A stretch of DNA of 64,000 bases from Ancylobacter novellus DSM 506. Its GTDB lineage: Bacteria > Pseudomonadota > Alphaproteobacteria > Rhizobiales > Xanthobacteraceae. The notes under the pieces were generated by a model. That model saw only the letters and a program-made list of their open reading frames with translations, was not told the DNA's origin and did not search any database. Positions 1 to 8,788 of this stretch are shown in pieces (the stretch's first letter is position 1; each line of letters opens with the position of its first letter). The stretch spans positions 3,720,001 to 3,784,000 of the forward strand of contig NC_014217.1 of the NCBI RefSeq assembly GCF_000092925.1. Direction: 5' to 3'. A program made the position numbers and the translations under genes.

Positions 1-50
1 CATCCTTCGAGGCTCCCCCGGACCAAGTCCGGGGTCGCACCTCAGGATGA
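1..50. repeat. Extragenic palindromic repeat, family 1
   Basis: This element begins with CATCCTTCGAGG and ends with CACCTCAGGATGA, with a GC-rich inverted repeat (cccccggac / gtccgggg) between them. The same end sequences recur at 2389-2493 and 41443-41541. The left edge is cut by the window. Confidence 0.75.
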
Positions 51-77
51 CGGCGCTTCTGCTTACCGAGCGGAAAG

Positions 78-115
78 CGATCCCGGATCGTCCCTGCGGG
101 ACGTCCGGGATGACG
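78..115. repeat. Extragenic palindromic repeat, family 2
   Basis: This is a CGATCCCGGA ... TCCGGGATGACG hairpin with a tccctgcggga inner stem. Related elements lie at 25008-25101 and 44072-44164. It sits just downstream of the MaoC gene that ends at 137, so it may act as a transcript end. Confidence 0.7.
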
Positions 116-136
116 CGAGATATTAGGGTCGCGCCC

Positions 137-616
137 TCAGTTCAGCACGGCCGGATCGAACGGGTAGGGCACCGCCGGGCCGCCCTTGAGCGGCAGCACG
201 ATGCTGGCCTTGCCGGGCGAGCCTTCCTTGCCGTTCTGGTCCTTCAGCCCGATCTCCAGATCGACCACGCCGTAATCGCCGCGCTGGCTCTTGGCCGTCA
301 CGCGGCCCCAGGCGGTGAGCGTGTCGCCAGGAATGTTCATGCCGCGATACTGGAAGCTCATCTTCCACAGCCAGCCGGTCTCGCCGACCCAGTCGGCCAG
401 CACCTGCGCCAGCACATGCTGCTTCCACGAGCCGTTGATCAGCACGTCCGGCAGGCCGTCATGCTCGGTGGCGTAGCGCCAGTCGTAGTGGATCTTGTGC
501 CAGTTCTCCATGGCGGCCGACCAGCGGATGATGTGCGCCGTGGTCATCGGGCCCTTGACGATGGTGGGGATGTCGTCGCCCACCGTGATGTTCTCGAAGG
601 ATACGGGCTCGGCCAT
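137..616 (-). CDS. MaoC-like acyl-CoA dehydratase, C-terminal-type hotdog subunit
   Basis: This 159-residue protein looks like a MaoC-type hotdog hydratase subunit, which adds water to an enoyl-CoA thioester. The segment around residues 36-60, with several His and Asp residues and an HDGLPDVLINGSW stretch, resembles the hydratase active-site region. Start is ATG at 616, three bases after the stop of the partner gene at 620, so the two are co-transcribed and probably form a heteromer. The substrate is unknown. The family is fairly sure; the precise reaction is inferred from the partner gene and from the HMG-CoA-lyase-like gene under the same operator motif. Confidence 0.82.
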   Translation of the reverse strand: MAEPVSFENITVGDDIPTIVKGPMTTAHIIRWSAAMENWHKIHYDWRYATEHDGLPDVLINGSWKQHVLAQVLADWVGETGWLWKMSFQYRGMNIPGDTLTAWGRVTAKSQRGDYGVVDLEIGLKDQNGKEGSPGKASIVLPLKGGPAVPYPFDPAVLN

Positions 617-619
617 CGT

Positions 620-1162
620 CTATCTCATGATCATGGTGTTGAGCGACTTGAGCAGCGGACGTGCGTCCGCGGTCCGGTACCCGTCCTCGATGAGGACCAT
701 CACCATCGGACCGGCCTTGCCCTGCTTCTGGTAGATGTCGCGGTAGATCGAGCGGCATTGGATGTGCTCGCCGAGCCTGGGATAGCTGTAGAACTCGTAT
801 TCGTAGCCGCCATTGAGGATGCCCGAGAGCGGGATCGGCAGCTTCGGCAGGCCCGGCCGCATGGCGCGGGAGACGCCGTCGAAATCCGGATCGCCGGCGG
901 CCGCGAGCGAATCGTGCAACTCGTCCGCCGGGCGGCGGAAGGCGTGCACGGGAAAGCCCGGCGGGGTGACGACGCCGCCATAGCGGGTGCCGGCGGCGTA
1001 GTCGGCGTCCCAGAAGCGCGGATTGGGGTCCATCAGCGCCTGGAAGAAGCGGCGCAGCTCGCTCGCCTCCACCGCATGCGGCGCCTCGACCCATTCGGAC
1101 GCGGCGCCGATCACGGCGCGCACGTCCCCGGTGATGTAGTTGACCAGTTCGTCAACCGCCAT
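620..1162 (-). CDS. MaoC N-terminal-type (FAS1-like) dehydratase subunit
   Basis: This 180-residue protein resembles the N-terminal half of two-domain MaoC hydratases. It has a short helical start (residues 20-45, VEASELRRFFQAL) and a GGVVTPPGFPVHAF segment typical of the MaoC_dehydrat_N fold. Such halves pair with a catalytic MaoC subunit, here the gene ending at 137. Translation starts at ATG 1162. An operator-like AAACGTTT sequence lies about 100 bases upstream, shared with the divergent oxidoreductase at 1384, so the LacI regulator at 2534-3586 probably controls both. The substrate is not identifiable. Confidence 0.8.
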   Translation of the reverse strand: MAVDELVNYITGDVRAVIGAASEWVEAPHAVEASELRRFFQALMDPNPRFWDADYAAGTRYGGVVTPPGFPVHAFRRPADELHDSLAAAGDPDFDGVSRAMRPGLPKLPIPLSGILNGGYEYEFYSYPRLGEHIQCRSIYRDIYQKQGKAGPMVMVLIEDGYRTADARPLLKSLNTMIMR

Positions 1163-1256
1163 TCGCGTGGTCCTCCCTTCGCGACTTTTGTTCTGCCGGG
1201 CCGCGCGCGACGGGTTGGCCGGCGCGCGACGTTCGGGCGGTCAGTCTAAATGCCGA

Positions 1257-1269
1257 TGAAACGTTTTCA
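1257..1269. promoter_or_regulatory. LacI-type operator between the maoC pair and the oxidoreductase gene
   Basis: TGAAACGTTTTCA has the palindromic core AAACGTTT, as expected for a LacI-family half-site pair with a central CG. It lies in the divergent promoter region. A matching core (AAAACGTTTT) occurs at 3785-3794 before the HMG-CoA-lyase-like gene. Both flank the LacI gene at 2534-3586. Confidence 0.65.
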
Positions 1270-1383
1270 ATACGAAATCCGCGTGGCAGATTGCTAACCT
1301 CGCGTCGCGGGGCGGCTATTTGGCCGCCGCAGAAGGACAAGCGGCCGAGCCGCGAATGAAATGGCAGCCGGGAGGAAAAAGTT

Positions 1384-2376
1384 GTGAAAATCGTTTTTAT
1401 CGGGGCGTCGCACTGGCACCTCGACCTCTATCTCATCCCCCTGCTGGAGGTGCCCGGCGCCGAGCTGGTCGGCATCGCCGATCCCGATGCGGCGGTGGTG
1501 GCGCGTCTGACGGCGCGCCTCGGCTGCGCCGGCGACACCGACTATCGCGCCCTGTGCCGACGACTGAAGCCGGATTTCGTCTTCGCCCTCGGCCGCCACA
1601 TCGACATGCCCGAAGAGGCGCGCTTCCTGATCGAGGAGGGTATCCCCTTCGCGTTGGAGAAGCCCTGTGGGCTGAACACAGCCGACGTCGCCTCCATCGC
1701 CGAACTGGCCGAGCGCAGGGGCGCCTTCGCCTCGGTGCCGCTGGTGTTCCGCAATGGCGACTTCGCCCGGCACCTGGAGGGCCTGAAGGCGGAGGGGGAT
1801 CTGAGCTACGCCACCTTCCGCTTCATCGCCGGCTTCCCGGCGCGCTACCGGCAGGCCGGCTGCGACTGGATGCTCGACCCGGCGCTGTCGGGCGGCGGCT
1901 GCACCATCAACCTCGCCATCCACTTCTTCGACCTCGCCATAAGGCTATTTGGCGACGAGGTGCGGGTGCTCAGCGCCACCATGGCCAACCATGCCTGGCG
2001 CGAGCGGGTGGAGGATTATTCCGTCGTCACCTTCGAGCGGAGCGGTGCGCTCTGCGTCGTCGAGACCGGCTATCTCTATCCGGCGCCGACCAGCAATTTC
2101 GACATGCATTACGCCGTGCGCTCACCACAGCACTACACCATCGCCCACGACATGCAGAGCGTGGAGAGCCTCGCCAATGACGGCGCGTCGCGGATCTGGC
2201 CCGCTCTCACCACCAACGTCCCGCACTACCGGACCTTCGTGTTCGATGTGCTGGAGCGGGTGAAGGCCGGCAGGCCGCCGCTGGCGAGTCTCTCCGACAT
2301 GGTGCCGATCATGCGGCTGGTAGACGACGCCTATGGCAAGGCCCGCGCCGCCGGAACGCTGCTGCCGCCGGCGTGA
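1384..2376 (+). CDS. Gfo/Idh/MocA family oxidoreductase
   Basis: This 330-residue NAD(P)-dependent dehydrogenase starts with a Rossmann strand (KIVFIGASHWH, where the usual G-x-G-x-x-G is relaxed to G-A-S-H). It carries the family's EKPCGLN motif near residue 97, where the lysine is the conserved catalytic or cofactor-contacting residue. The start is GTG at 1384 behind a strong GGGAGGA site. It is divergent from the maoC pair and shares their putative LacI operator. The substrate is unknown; family members oxidise sugars, inositols or other polyols, which fits poorly with acyl-CoA neighbours. Confidence 0.8.
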   Translation: MKIVFIGASHWHLDLYLIPLLEVPGAELVGIADPDAAVVARLTARLGCAGDTDYRALCRRLKPDFVFALGRHIDMPEEARFLIEEGIPFALEKPCGLNTADVASIAELAERRGAFASVPLVFRNGDFARHLEGLKAEGDLSYATFRFIAGFPARYRQAGCDWMLDPALSGGGCTINLAIHFFDLAIRLFGDEVRVLSATMANHAWRERVEDYSVVTFERSGALCVVETGYLYPAPTSNFDMHYAVRSPQHYTIAHDMQSVESLANDGASRIWPALTTNVPHYRTFVFDVLERVKAGRPPLASLSDMVPIMRLVDDAYGKARAAGTLLPPA

Positions 2377-2388
2377 AGCGATACCACC

Positions 2389-2493
2389 TCATCCTGAGGT
2401 GCCCGGCCACAGGCCGGGCCTCGAAGGATGATCATCCGGGTGCACCGTTACGAGCATCCTTCGAGGCTCACTGCGTTCACACCTCAGGATGAG
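2389..2493. repeat. Pair of extragenic palindromic repeats, family 1, in inverted orientation
   Basis: Unit one (2389-2430) runs TCATCCTGAGG ... CCTCGAAGGATG with a cccggcc/ggccggg stem. Unit two (2454-2493) runs the other way, CATCCTTCGAGG ... CCTCAGGATGAG. The pair lies between two convergent genes and may serve as a bidirectional transcript end. Confidence 0.8.
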
Positions 2494-2533
2494 GGTGTTC
2501 TTGGGAGCGAATGCGTGCGGGACAGAGGAATGC

Positions 2534-3586
2534 TCACCCCGCCGCCACCAGCTCCAGGCAGGATTCCCGCCGCACGAATTCGTAGGGCACGATGACCTTC
2601 TCCGGCGGCGTCTCGCTGCCGCCGATGCGGGAGATGGCAAGCCGCGCCGCCACCCGCCCGGTCTCCGCCCAGTCATAGCGTATGGCGGTGATGCCCGGCC
2701 GCATCAGCGCGGCGAGCTCGGTATCGCCCAGCGCCACCAGCGAGAGCTGGTCGGGAATGGCGAGGTTGAGCTGGCGGGCAGCGTCGAGCACGCCCGACAG
2801 CATGCCGCCGGAGACGATCAGCGCGGTTGGCATCTCGCGCATGGAGAGCACCGCATAGGCGGCGTCGACCGCATAGTCGCGGGTATAGCCACCCATGCGC
2901 ACCAGTTCCTCGCTCACCTGCACGCCCATATCCGTCAGCGCCTCGGTGTAGCCCTGCAGGCGGTAGCGGCCGGACATGTTGTCGGTGGGGACGGTGACGA
3001 GGGCGATGCGCCGGTGGCCTAGCGCCAGCAGATAGCGCGTGGCGCGGTAGGTGCCGGCCACCTGGTCGGTGCGCACGGCGTCGAACTCGTTGCCGATCTC
3101 GCGCTCCAGCAGCACCACCGGCATGGGCAGTCGGTGCAGCTGCTCGACCGTGCGCGGGTCGCGGTCGCGGGCGAGGATGGCGATGATGCCGTCGACGCGG
3201 CGGCGGGCGAACTCATTGATGATGTTCTCCTCGCGCCCGCGCTCATACCGCGAATTGGCGAGGAAGAAGGTGTAGCCCTGGCGCGTCAGCTCCTCCTCGA
3301 CGCCGGTGACGGCCTCTGAGGAGAGCGGGTTGCGCAGGTCCGGCACGATGACGCCGATGACGTGCGTCTTCTTCGAGCGCATGCCCTGCGCGAAGCTGTC
3401 CGGGCGGTAGTCCAGCGCCGCAGCAGCGTCGAGCACGCGGCGCTGGAGCGCCGGCTGCACGTTGCGCGCCTTGTTGAGCACGCGCGACACCGTGCCGATC
3501 GACACGCCGGCGCGGCGTGCCACATCGCTGATGGTGGCACGGGGCTGCGGCCCCTTCGGCCTTTCGCCGGACTCGGTCTCGTCCAT
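2534..3586 (-). CDS. LacI family transcriptional regulator
   Basis: This is a 350-residue repressor with a LacI-type helix-turn-helix at residues 17-45 (ATISDVARRAGVSIGTVSRV) followed by a periplasmic-binding-protein-like effector domain. The ATG at 3586 has an AGGA site just upstream and is preferred over a GTG at 3607. The gene sits between the two arms of the acyl-CoA module, and AAACGTTT-centred sites precede 1162/1384 and 3832, so it is the obvious candidate to bind them. Its effector is unknown. Confidence 0.9.
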   Translation of the reverse strand: MDETESGERPKGPQPRATISDVARRAGVSIGTVSRVLNKARNVQPALQRRVLDAAAALDYRPDSFAQGMRSKKTHVIGVIVPDLRNPLSSEAVTGVEEELTRQGYTFFLANSRYERGREENIINEFARRRVDGIIAILARDRDPRTVEQLHRLPMPVVLLEREIGNEFDAVRTDQVAGTYRATRYLLALGHRRIALVTVPTDNMSGRYRLQGYTEALTDMGVQVSEELVRMGGYTRDYAVDAAYAVLSMREMPTALIVSGGMLSGVLDAARQLNLAIPDQLSLVALGDTELAALMRPGITAIRYDWAETGRVAARLAISRIGGSETPPEKVIVPYEFVRRESCLELVAAG

Positions 3587-3783
3587 CGTTCCTGTCGCTC
3601 GTCGCACCCATGGCGGGCGCTGGGTAACGTTCCATGCTTAGCCGATTTCATCCCGCTTCGCGATGCTTGCGAGGCGGCCCTCCACCAGACGATCGGCCAA
3701 TGGTTGCAGCGGCAACAATACCGGGCCTTCGGGCAACCGAGGCGGCTTGACCGGCGCATGGCGGCTGCCCTAGCCTTGCTATG

Positions 3784-3795
3784 GAAAACGTTTTA
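3784..3795. promoter_or_regulatory. LacI-type operator before the HMG-CoA-lyase-like gene
   Basis: GAAAACGTTTTA contains a perfect 10-base palindrome (AAAACGTTTT at 3785-3794). It lies 37 bases before the ATG at 3832 and matches the core of the operator at 1257-1269. An upstream in-frame ATG at 3781 overlaps this operator and has no ribosome site, so it is not the start. Confidence 0.65.
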
Positions 3796-3831
3796 TCACT
3801 CCGCCGACGAGAAAAGACCAGGGAGGACGCC

Positions 3832-4755
3832 ATGGGCGAGCGGGTCAGGATATGCGAGGTCGGGCCGCGCGACGGGCTGCAGATGTCGACGTCGATCATG
3901 CCGACCGACGTCAAGATCGAATGGATCAGGGCGCTGGCCGGCGCCGGCATTCATGAGATCGAGGTCGGCAGCTTCGTGCCCCCCAAGCTCATCCCGCAGA
4001 TGGCCGACACCGGCGAGATCGTGCGGGCGAGCCGCGCCATTCCCGGCCTCACCGTCGCCGCGCTGGTGCCGAACCTGAAGGGCGCGCAGCGCGCCTATGA
4101 GTTCGGCGCCGACCTCGCGCTGATCCCGGTCTCGGTGAGCGAGGGCCACAGCTGCGCCAACACCAACAAGGGTAGCCTCGAGCAGGTGGCCGAGGTGCGC
4201 GCCATCGTCGAATGGGTGCGCGCGCAGGAGCGGCCGATGAAGGTCGATGCCGGCTGCGCCACCGCCTTCGGCTGCTCGATCGAGGGCGCCGTGCCGCAGG
4301 ACCGCGTGGTGATGGTGGCCGCGGCCCTGGCCGATGCCGGCGTCGATAACATCGTGCTGGCCGACACGGTCGGCTACGGCAATCCCGCGCAGGTGCGCTC
4401 CGTCGTGCGCGCGGTGCAGCGCGAGGTCGGCGAGACGCTTGACCGCCTGCACCTGCACGACACGATGGGCCTCGGCATCGCCAACGCCTTGGCCGGGCTC
4501 GACGAGGGCATTCGCTGCTTCGATTCCGCCCTCGCCGGCCTCGGCGGCTGCCCCTTCGCGCCGGGCGCTTCCGGCAACATCGTCACCGAGGATCTGGTGT
4601 TCATGCTGGAGAGCATGGGCTTCGACACCGGCATCGACCTCGACGCGCTGATCCGCGCCCGCGAAATCCTGCAGCGCGGCCTGCCGGACGAGCACCTGCT
4701 GGGCAATGTCGTGAAGGCCGGCATCCCGCGTACCTACCACCGCGCCGCCGCCTGA
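3832..4755 (+). CDS. Hydroxymethylglutaryl-CoA lyase family protein
   Basis: This 307-residue TIM-barrel lyase belongs to the HMG-CoA lyase group, which cleaves 3-hydroxy-acyl-CoA by retro-aldol chemistry. The N-terminal GPRDGLQ motif (residues 11-17) supplies metal-binding and catalytic residues, and the GLGGCPFAPGASGN segment is the family signature with its catalytic-loop cysteine. The start at 3832 follows AGGGAGGA. It is divergent from the LacI gene and shares its operator motif. Together with the MaoC pair, hydration then cleavage of a branched unsaturated acyl-CoA is chemically coherent, but the true substrate could be HMG-CoA or another such as citramalyl-CoA. Confidence 0.85.
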   Translation: MGERVRICEVGPRDGLQMSTSIMPTDVKIEWIRALAGAGIHEIEVGSFVPPKLIPQMADTGEIVRASRAIPGLTVAALVPNLKGAQRAYEFGADLALIPVSVSEGHSCANTNKGSLEQVAEVRAIVEWVRAQERPMKVDAGCATAFGCSIEGAVPQDRVVMVAAALADAGVDNIVLADTVGYGNPAQVRSVVRAVQREVGETLDRLHLHDTMGLGIANALAGLDEGIRCFDSALAGLGGCPFAPGASGNIVTEDLVFMLESMGFDTGIDLDALIRAREILQRGLPDEHLLGNVVKAGIPRTYHRAAA

Positions 4756-5174
4756 ACGCGGCGGCCTCTGGCTCGGAATTCTCCGAGCGACCGCCGTGTT
4801 CTTCGTCATGGCCGGGCTTGGTCCGGCCATCCACGACTTCGGCGATACTCGCGCTCCAACCCCAAGTCGTGAATCCCTGGGCCGAGCCCGGGGATGACGG
4901 TCGCAGGGCGGCACCGCCGAGGTCGACGCCCTCCCCGCGTCTCGCCGGCAGATACCTTCGTCGACACCGGCCAAACCCAAGGCTCCTTTCTTTCCTAACC
5001 GCCCGGCTCTCGCACCGCTCCCGGCAATGCGAGCGCGGAAGACATCGCGCGCCCTCCCTCCGAATTTAGGCGCCACCAGCTGCCACGCCGACCCGCGAGA
5101 CGCCGCGCCAATGCCGGCGCGCCTTCGTCCGGATCGAGCCGATGGGGCGAGTGGAAAATCGAGGAGAGCGGAAG
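4756..5174. other. Gap between the lyase gene and the oxalate operon
   Basis: About 420 bases without a convincing gene. It holds the family-3 palindromic repeat at 4804-4901 and, further right, the unmarked promoter region of the oxalate decarboxylase operon. I recognise no operator there. Confidence 0.6.
4804..4901. repeat. Extragenic palindromic repeat, family 3 (pair)
   Basis: The first unit CGTCATGGCCGGGCTTGGTC ... (4804-4837) folds through ggccgg/ccggcc. The second unit (4863-4901) contains CAAGTCGTGAATCCC ... GGGGATGACGGTC. The ACGAC/GTCGT ends of the two units are inverted. It follows the lyase gene and may end its transcript. Confidence 0.65.
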
Positions 5175-6422
5175 ATGGAAGACCTGTCCCGGCGTACCCT
5201 GCTGGCGCTGAGTGCAGTGGGCGGCGCTGCCGTCGCCGCCGGTGCGGCCCATGCGGCGACCTTCGGCAACCCGGACCAGCCGGCGGAGGGCGCGATCAAC
5301 TCGACCCCCGGCGCCCTGTCCGAGCCCGGCCCGCACAATCCCGCGCTGGAAGCGCAGATCCCCGCCTTCCAGAACCCGCCGGCAACCGATGTCGGCAACT
5401 CGCCGATGTTCTGGTCGTCCTTCAACATCATGCCGAAGCGCGTGCAGGCCGGCGGCTGGGCGCGGCAGATCACCAACTCCGAATTCCCCGCCGCCAAGGA
5501 AGTCTCGGGCGTCAACATGCGCCTCGGGCCGGGCGGCATCCGCGAGATGCACTGGCACCTCGCCGGCGAATGGGCGCTGATGACCAACGGCCAGTGCCGC
5601 GTCACCGTGCTCGACCAGTTCGGCCATCCCTATATCGCCGATGTCGGTGCGGGCGACCTGTGGTTCTTCCCCGCCGGCTGCCCGCATTCGCTGCAGGGCA
5701 TCGGGCCGGAGGGCGCCGAGTTCCTCCTCGTCTTCGACGATGCCTACCAGTCCGAATACAACACGCTGTTGCTGACCGACTGGTTCGCACACACGCCGCC
5801 CGAAGTGCTGGCGCAGAATTTCGGCGTGCCGGCGGACACCTTCAAGAACATCCCGCTGAACGACCTCTGGATCTTCCAGGGCCAGCAGGCCCCGGCGCTG
5901 TCGGTGGACCTTGCCGCCGTCGCCGGTGCCGGCGCGCCGGCCGAGCCCTTCACCTTCTCGCTCGGCGGCGCCAAGCCGATCAAGCAGAACGCCGGCGGCC
6001 AGATCCAGCTCGCCGACAGCCGCACCTTCAAGGCCTCCAACACCATCGCGGCGGCGCTCGAGACCATCAAGCCGGGTGCGCTCAGGCGCATGCACTGGCA
6101 CCCCAATGCCGACGAGTGGCAGTACTGGATCAAGGGCAAGGGCCGCATGACGGTGTTCAACACCGGCCCGCGCGCCGTGACCATCGACTTCCAGGCGGGC
6201 GATCTCGGCGTCGTGCCCAAGAGCCAGGGCCACTACATCGTCAACACCGGCGATGAGGACGTGCAGGTCCTCGCGATCTTCAAGGCGCCGGAATACCAGG
6301 AGGTCGACCTCTCCGACTGGCTGACCCATGCGCCGCCGGAACTGGTCGCCCAGCATCTCCACATCGATCCCGCAGTGATCGCGAAGTTCCCCAAGGGCCA
6401 GGCCGGCATCCAGCCGGCCTGA
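5175..6422 (+). CDS. oxdC: Oxalate decarboxylase, bicupin, Tat-exported
   Basis: This 415-residue bicupin converts oxalate to formate and CO2 at a manganese site. The N-terminus MEDLSRRTLLALSAVGGAAV is a twin-arginine signal, so the enzyme acts in the periplasm. Cupin 1 has metal ligands H126, H128, E132 and H171 with R123; cupin 2 has H307, H309, E314 and H353. The lid loop reads S193-E-Y-N-T; the glutamate that marks decarboxylases over oxidases is kept, while the neighbouring residues differ from the SENST lid of Bacillus OxdC. The start at 5175 follows GAGGAGAG. It is the first gene of a four-gene operon whose next product could oxidise the formate. Confidence 0.9.
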   Translation: MEDLSRRTLLALSAVGGAAVAAGAAHAATFGNPDQPAEGAINSTPGALSEPGPHNPALEAQIPAFQNPPATDVGNSPMFWSSFNIMPKRVQAGGWARQITNSEFPAAKEVSGVNMRLGPGGIREMHWHLAGEWALMTNGQCRVTVLDQFGHPYIADVGAGDLWFFPAGCPHSLQGIGPEGAEFLLVFDDAYQSEYNTLLLTDWFAHTPPEVLAQNFGVPADTFKNIPLNDLWIFQGQQAPALSVDLAAVAGAGAPAEPFTFSLGGAKPIKQNAGGQIQLADSRTFKASNTIAAALETIKPGALRRMHWHPNADEWQYWIKGKGRMTVFNTGPRAVTIDFQAGDLGVVPKSQGHYIVNTGDEDVQVLAIFKAPEYQEVDLSDWLTHAPPELVAQHLHIDPAVIAKFPKGQAGIQPA

Positions 6423-6485
6423 TCCCACCGCCATCCGACATGTCGAAACACCCCATGCCGTGACCGCGGGCGACAGGAGAGAGCC

Positions 6486-8786
6486 ATGGGCATCGTGAAG
6501 ACCATAAAGCCGTATCACGAGCCGGCCGGCGGCTGGGGCGCGCTCAGGGCCATGGGCACCGCTCTGACCGAGCAGGGCATTGCCGTCTCCGGCATGGCGC
6601 TGCTGGCGCGCATGAACCAGCCGGGCGGCTTCGACTGCCCCGGCTGCGGCTGGGCCGACCCCAAGCACACCTCGCCGTTCGAATATTGCGAGAACGGCGG
6701 CAAGGCGGTTGCCTGGGAGGCCACTGCCAAGCGCTGCACGCCGGAATTCTTCGCCGCCCACAAGGTGAGCGAGCTGGAGACGTGGAGCGACTACGACCTC
6801 GAAATGGTCGGCCGCCTCACCCATCCCATGCGCTACGACGCAGGAACCGACACCTACCAGCCGGTGAGCTGGGACGACGCCTTCACGCTGGTCGGGCGGC
6901 ACCTCAACGCGCTGCCGAACCCCGACATGGCGGATTTCTACACCTCGGGCCGTGCGTCGAACGAGGCGGCGTTCCTCTACCAGCTCTTCGCCCGCGAATA
7001 CGGCACCAACAATTTCCCCGACTGCTCCAACATGTGCCACGAGGCCACTAGCGTCGGGCTGCCGCAGTCGCTCGGCGTCGGCAAGGGCACGGTGCTGCTC
7101 GACGACTTCGAGAAGGCCGACGCGATCCTCATCTTCGGCCAGAACCCCGGCACCAACTCGCCGCGCATGATGACCGACCTGCGCAACGCCTCGCGGCGCG
7201 GCTGCACCATCATGTCGTTCAACCCGTTCCGCGAGCGGGCGCTTGAACGCTTCCAGGCGCCGCAGAACCCGGTGGAGATGGCGACGCTCACCTCCACCCC
7301 GATCTCCGGCCGCCTGTTCCAAGTGAGGGTCGGCGGCGACGTCGCTCTGCTCAAGGGCATGATGAAGGCGCTGGTCGAGGCCGACCGCCGCGCCCAGCAG
7401 GAGGATCGCGGGACGGTGCTCGACTGGGACTTCATCCGCGGCCACACGGTCGGCATCGAGGCGCTGATCGCCGATCTCGACGCCACCCAATGGGCGGATA
7501 TCGAACAGATCTCCGGCCTGCCGCGGGCCGAGATCGAGGAGGCGGCCGCGGCCTACGCCAAGGCCGAACGAGCCATCCTCGTCTTCGGCATGGGCGTCAC
7601 CCAGCACCGCCACGGGACCCAGAACGTCCAGCAGCTCGCCAATCTCGCCCTGCTGCGCGGCAATATCGGCCGCGACGGCGCCGGCCTGTGCCCGGTGCGC
7701 GGCCATTCCAACGTGCAGGGCGACCGCACGGTCGGCATCACCGAGGTGCCGACGGCCGAGTTCCTCGACAAGCTGAAGGCGCGGTTCGGCTTCGAGCCGC
7801 CGCGCAAGCACGGCCACAACGTCGTCACCGGGCTGGAAGCCATGGTGCGTGGCGAAGTGAAGGTGTTCGTCGGGCTCGGCGGCAACATCGCCGCCGCGGT
7901 GCCAGACTGGCAGCTCACCCGCGAGGCGATGCGCAGGCTCGACCTCACCGTCCACATCTCGACCAAGCTCAACCGCTCGCACCTCGTGCACGGCCGCGAC
8001 GCACTGATCCTGCCCTGCCTCGGCCGCACCGAGCTCGATATGCAGGCGGGCGGCCCGCAATCGGTGACGGTCGAGGATTCCATGTCAATGGTCCACGCCT
8101 CGACCGGCCGGGCCGATCCGGCATCCGAGCATCTGAAGAGCGAGCCGGCCATCATCGCCGGCATCGCCAAGGCGACGCTCGGCACGCGCTCGGTCGTCGA
8201 CTGGGACCGGCTGATCGGCGATTACGACCTGATCCGCGACGACGTCGAGGCGGTGTTCCCGATCTTCGACGGCTACAATACCCGTATCAAGGTGCCGGGC
8301 GGCTTCCACCTCACCTCGCTGGCGCGCGAGCGCATCTGGGCGACGCCCTCGGGCAAGGCCAACTTCCTCGTTTACGACAAGCTCGGCGAGGACCCGCGCC
8401 CGGCCGAGCCGGACATGCTGTGGCTCACCACCATACGCAGCCACGACCAGTATAACACCACGCTCTACTCGCTCTCCGACCGCTATCGCGGCGTCTACGG
8501 CCAGCGCGACGTGATCTTCCTCAACGAGGAGGAGATGGAGAAGCGCGGGCTGCAGGCGGACGACCGGGTCGACATCGTCACCCTGTCGGATGACGGGCTG
8601 GAGCGCGTGGTGCGTGCCTTCAAGGTCGTCCCCTACGCGTTCCCCGATGGGAGCTGCGCCGCCTACTACCCGGAGGCCAACCCGCTGGTCCCGCTCTACG
8701 CGCACGATCCCCAGAGCTTCACCCCCGCCTCGAAGGGCGTGCCGGTCCGCCTCGTCAAGGTGGCGGCCGAACAGGGAGCGCATTGA
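6486..8786 (+). CDS. FdhF/YdeP family molybdopterin oxidoreductase (formate dehydrogenase-like)
   Basis: This 766-residue molybdo-bis-PGD enzyme belongs to the FdhF/YdeP group. Cysteines at 51, 54 and 68 (CPGCGW ... FEYCENG) probably bind an iron-sulfur cluster. C184-H185 in NMCHEATSVGL aligns with the Sec-His pair of formate dehydrogenase H, so a cysteine likely ligates Mo. There is no export signal, unlike the decarboxylase upstream. It starts 63 bases after oxdC behind GGAGAGAG, and its stop lies two bases before the cydA start. Formate oxidation is inferred from the neighbour; E. coli YdeP is linked to acid resistance and its substrate is unproven. Confidence 0.85.
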   Translation: MGIVKTIKPYHEPAGGWGALRAMGTALTEQGIAVSGMALLARMNQPGGFDCPGCGWADPKHTSPFEYCENGGKAVAWEATAKRCTPEFFAAHKVSELETWSDYDLEMVGRLTHPMRYDAGTDTYQPVSWDDAFTLVGRHLNALPNPDMADFYTSGRASNEAAFLYQLFAREYGTNNFPDCSNMCHEATSVGLPQSLGVGKGTVLLDDFEKADAILIFGQNPGTNSPRMMTDLRNASRRGCTIMSFNPFRERALERFQAPQNPVEMATLTSTPISGRLFQVRVGGDVALLKGMMKALVEADRRAQQEDRGTVLDWDFIRGHTVGIEALIADLDATQWADIEQISGLPRAEIEEAAAAYAKAERAILVFGMGVTQHRHGTQNVQQLANLALLRGNIGRDGAGLCPVRGHSNVQGDRTVGITEVPTAEFLDKLKARFGFEPPRKHGHNVVTGLEAMVRGEVKVFVGLGGNIAAAVPDWQLTREAMRRLDLTVHISTKLNRSHLVHGRDALILPCLGRTELDMQAGGPQSVTVEDSMSMVHASTGRADPASEHLKSEPAIIAGIAKATLGTRSVVDWDRLIGDYDLIRDDVEAVFPIFDGYNTRIKVPGGFHLTSLARERIWATPSGKANFLVYDKLGEDPRPAEPDMLWLTTIRSHDQYNTTLYSLSDRYRGVYGQRDVIFLNEEEMEKRGLQADDRVDIVTLSDDGLERVVRAFKVVPYAFPDGSCAAYYPEANPLVPLYAHDPQSFTPASKGVPVRLVKVAAEQGAH

Positions 8787-8788
8787 CC

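Noticed and set aside
3781..3831. ATG 51 bases upstream as start of the HMG-CoA-lyase-like gene
   Set aside because: It overlaps the AAAACGTTTT operator and has no ribosome site; ATG 3832 follows AGGGAGGA and begins the conserved protein.
4995..8060. Very long open frame (over 1000 codons) on the minus strand opposite the oxalate operon
   Set aside because: It mirrors well-supported genes on the plus strand, its composition (His, Arg, Asp, Val rich) is that of an antisense frame in high-GC DNA, and it has no recognisable domain.
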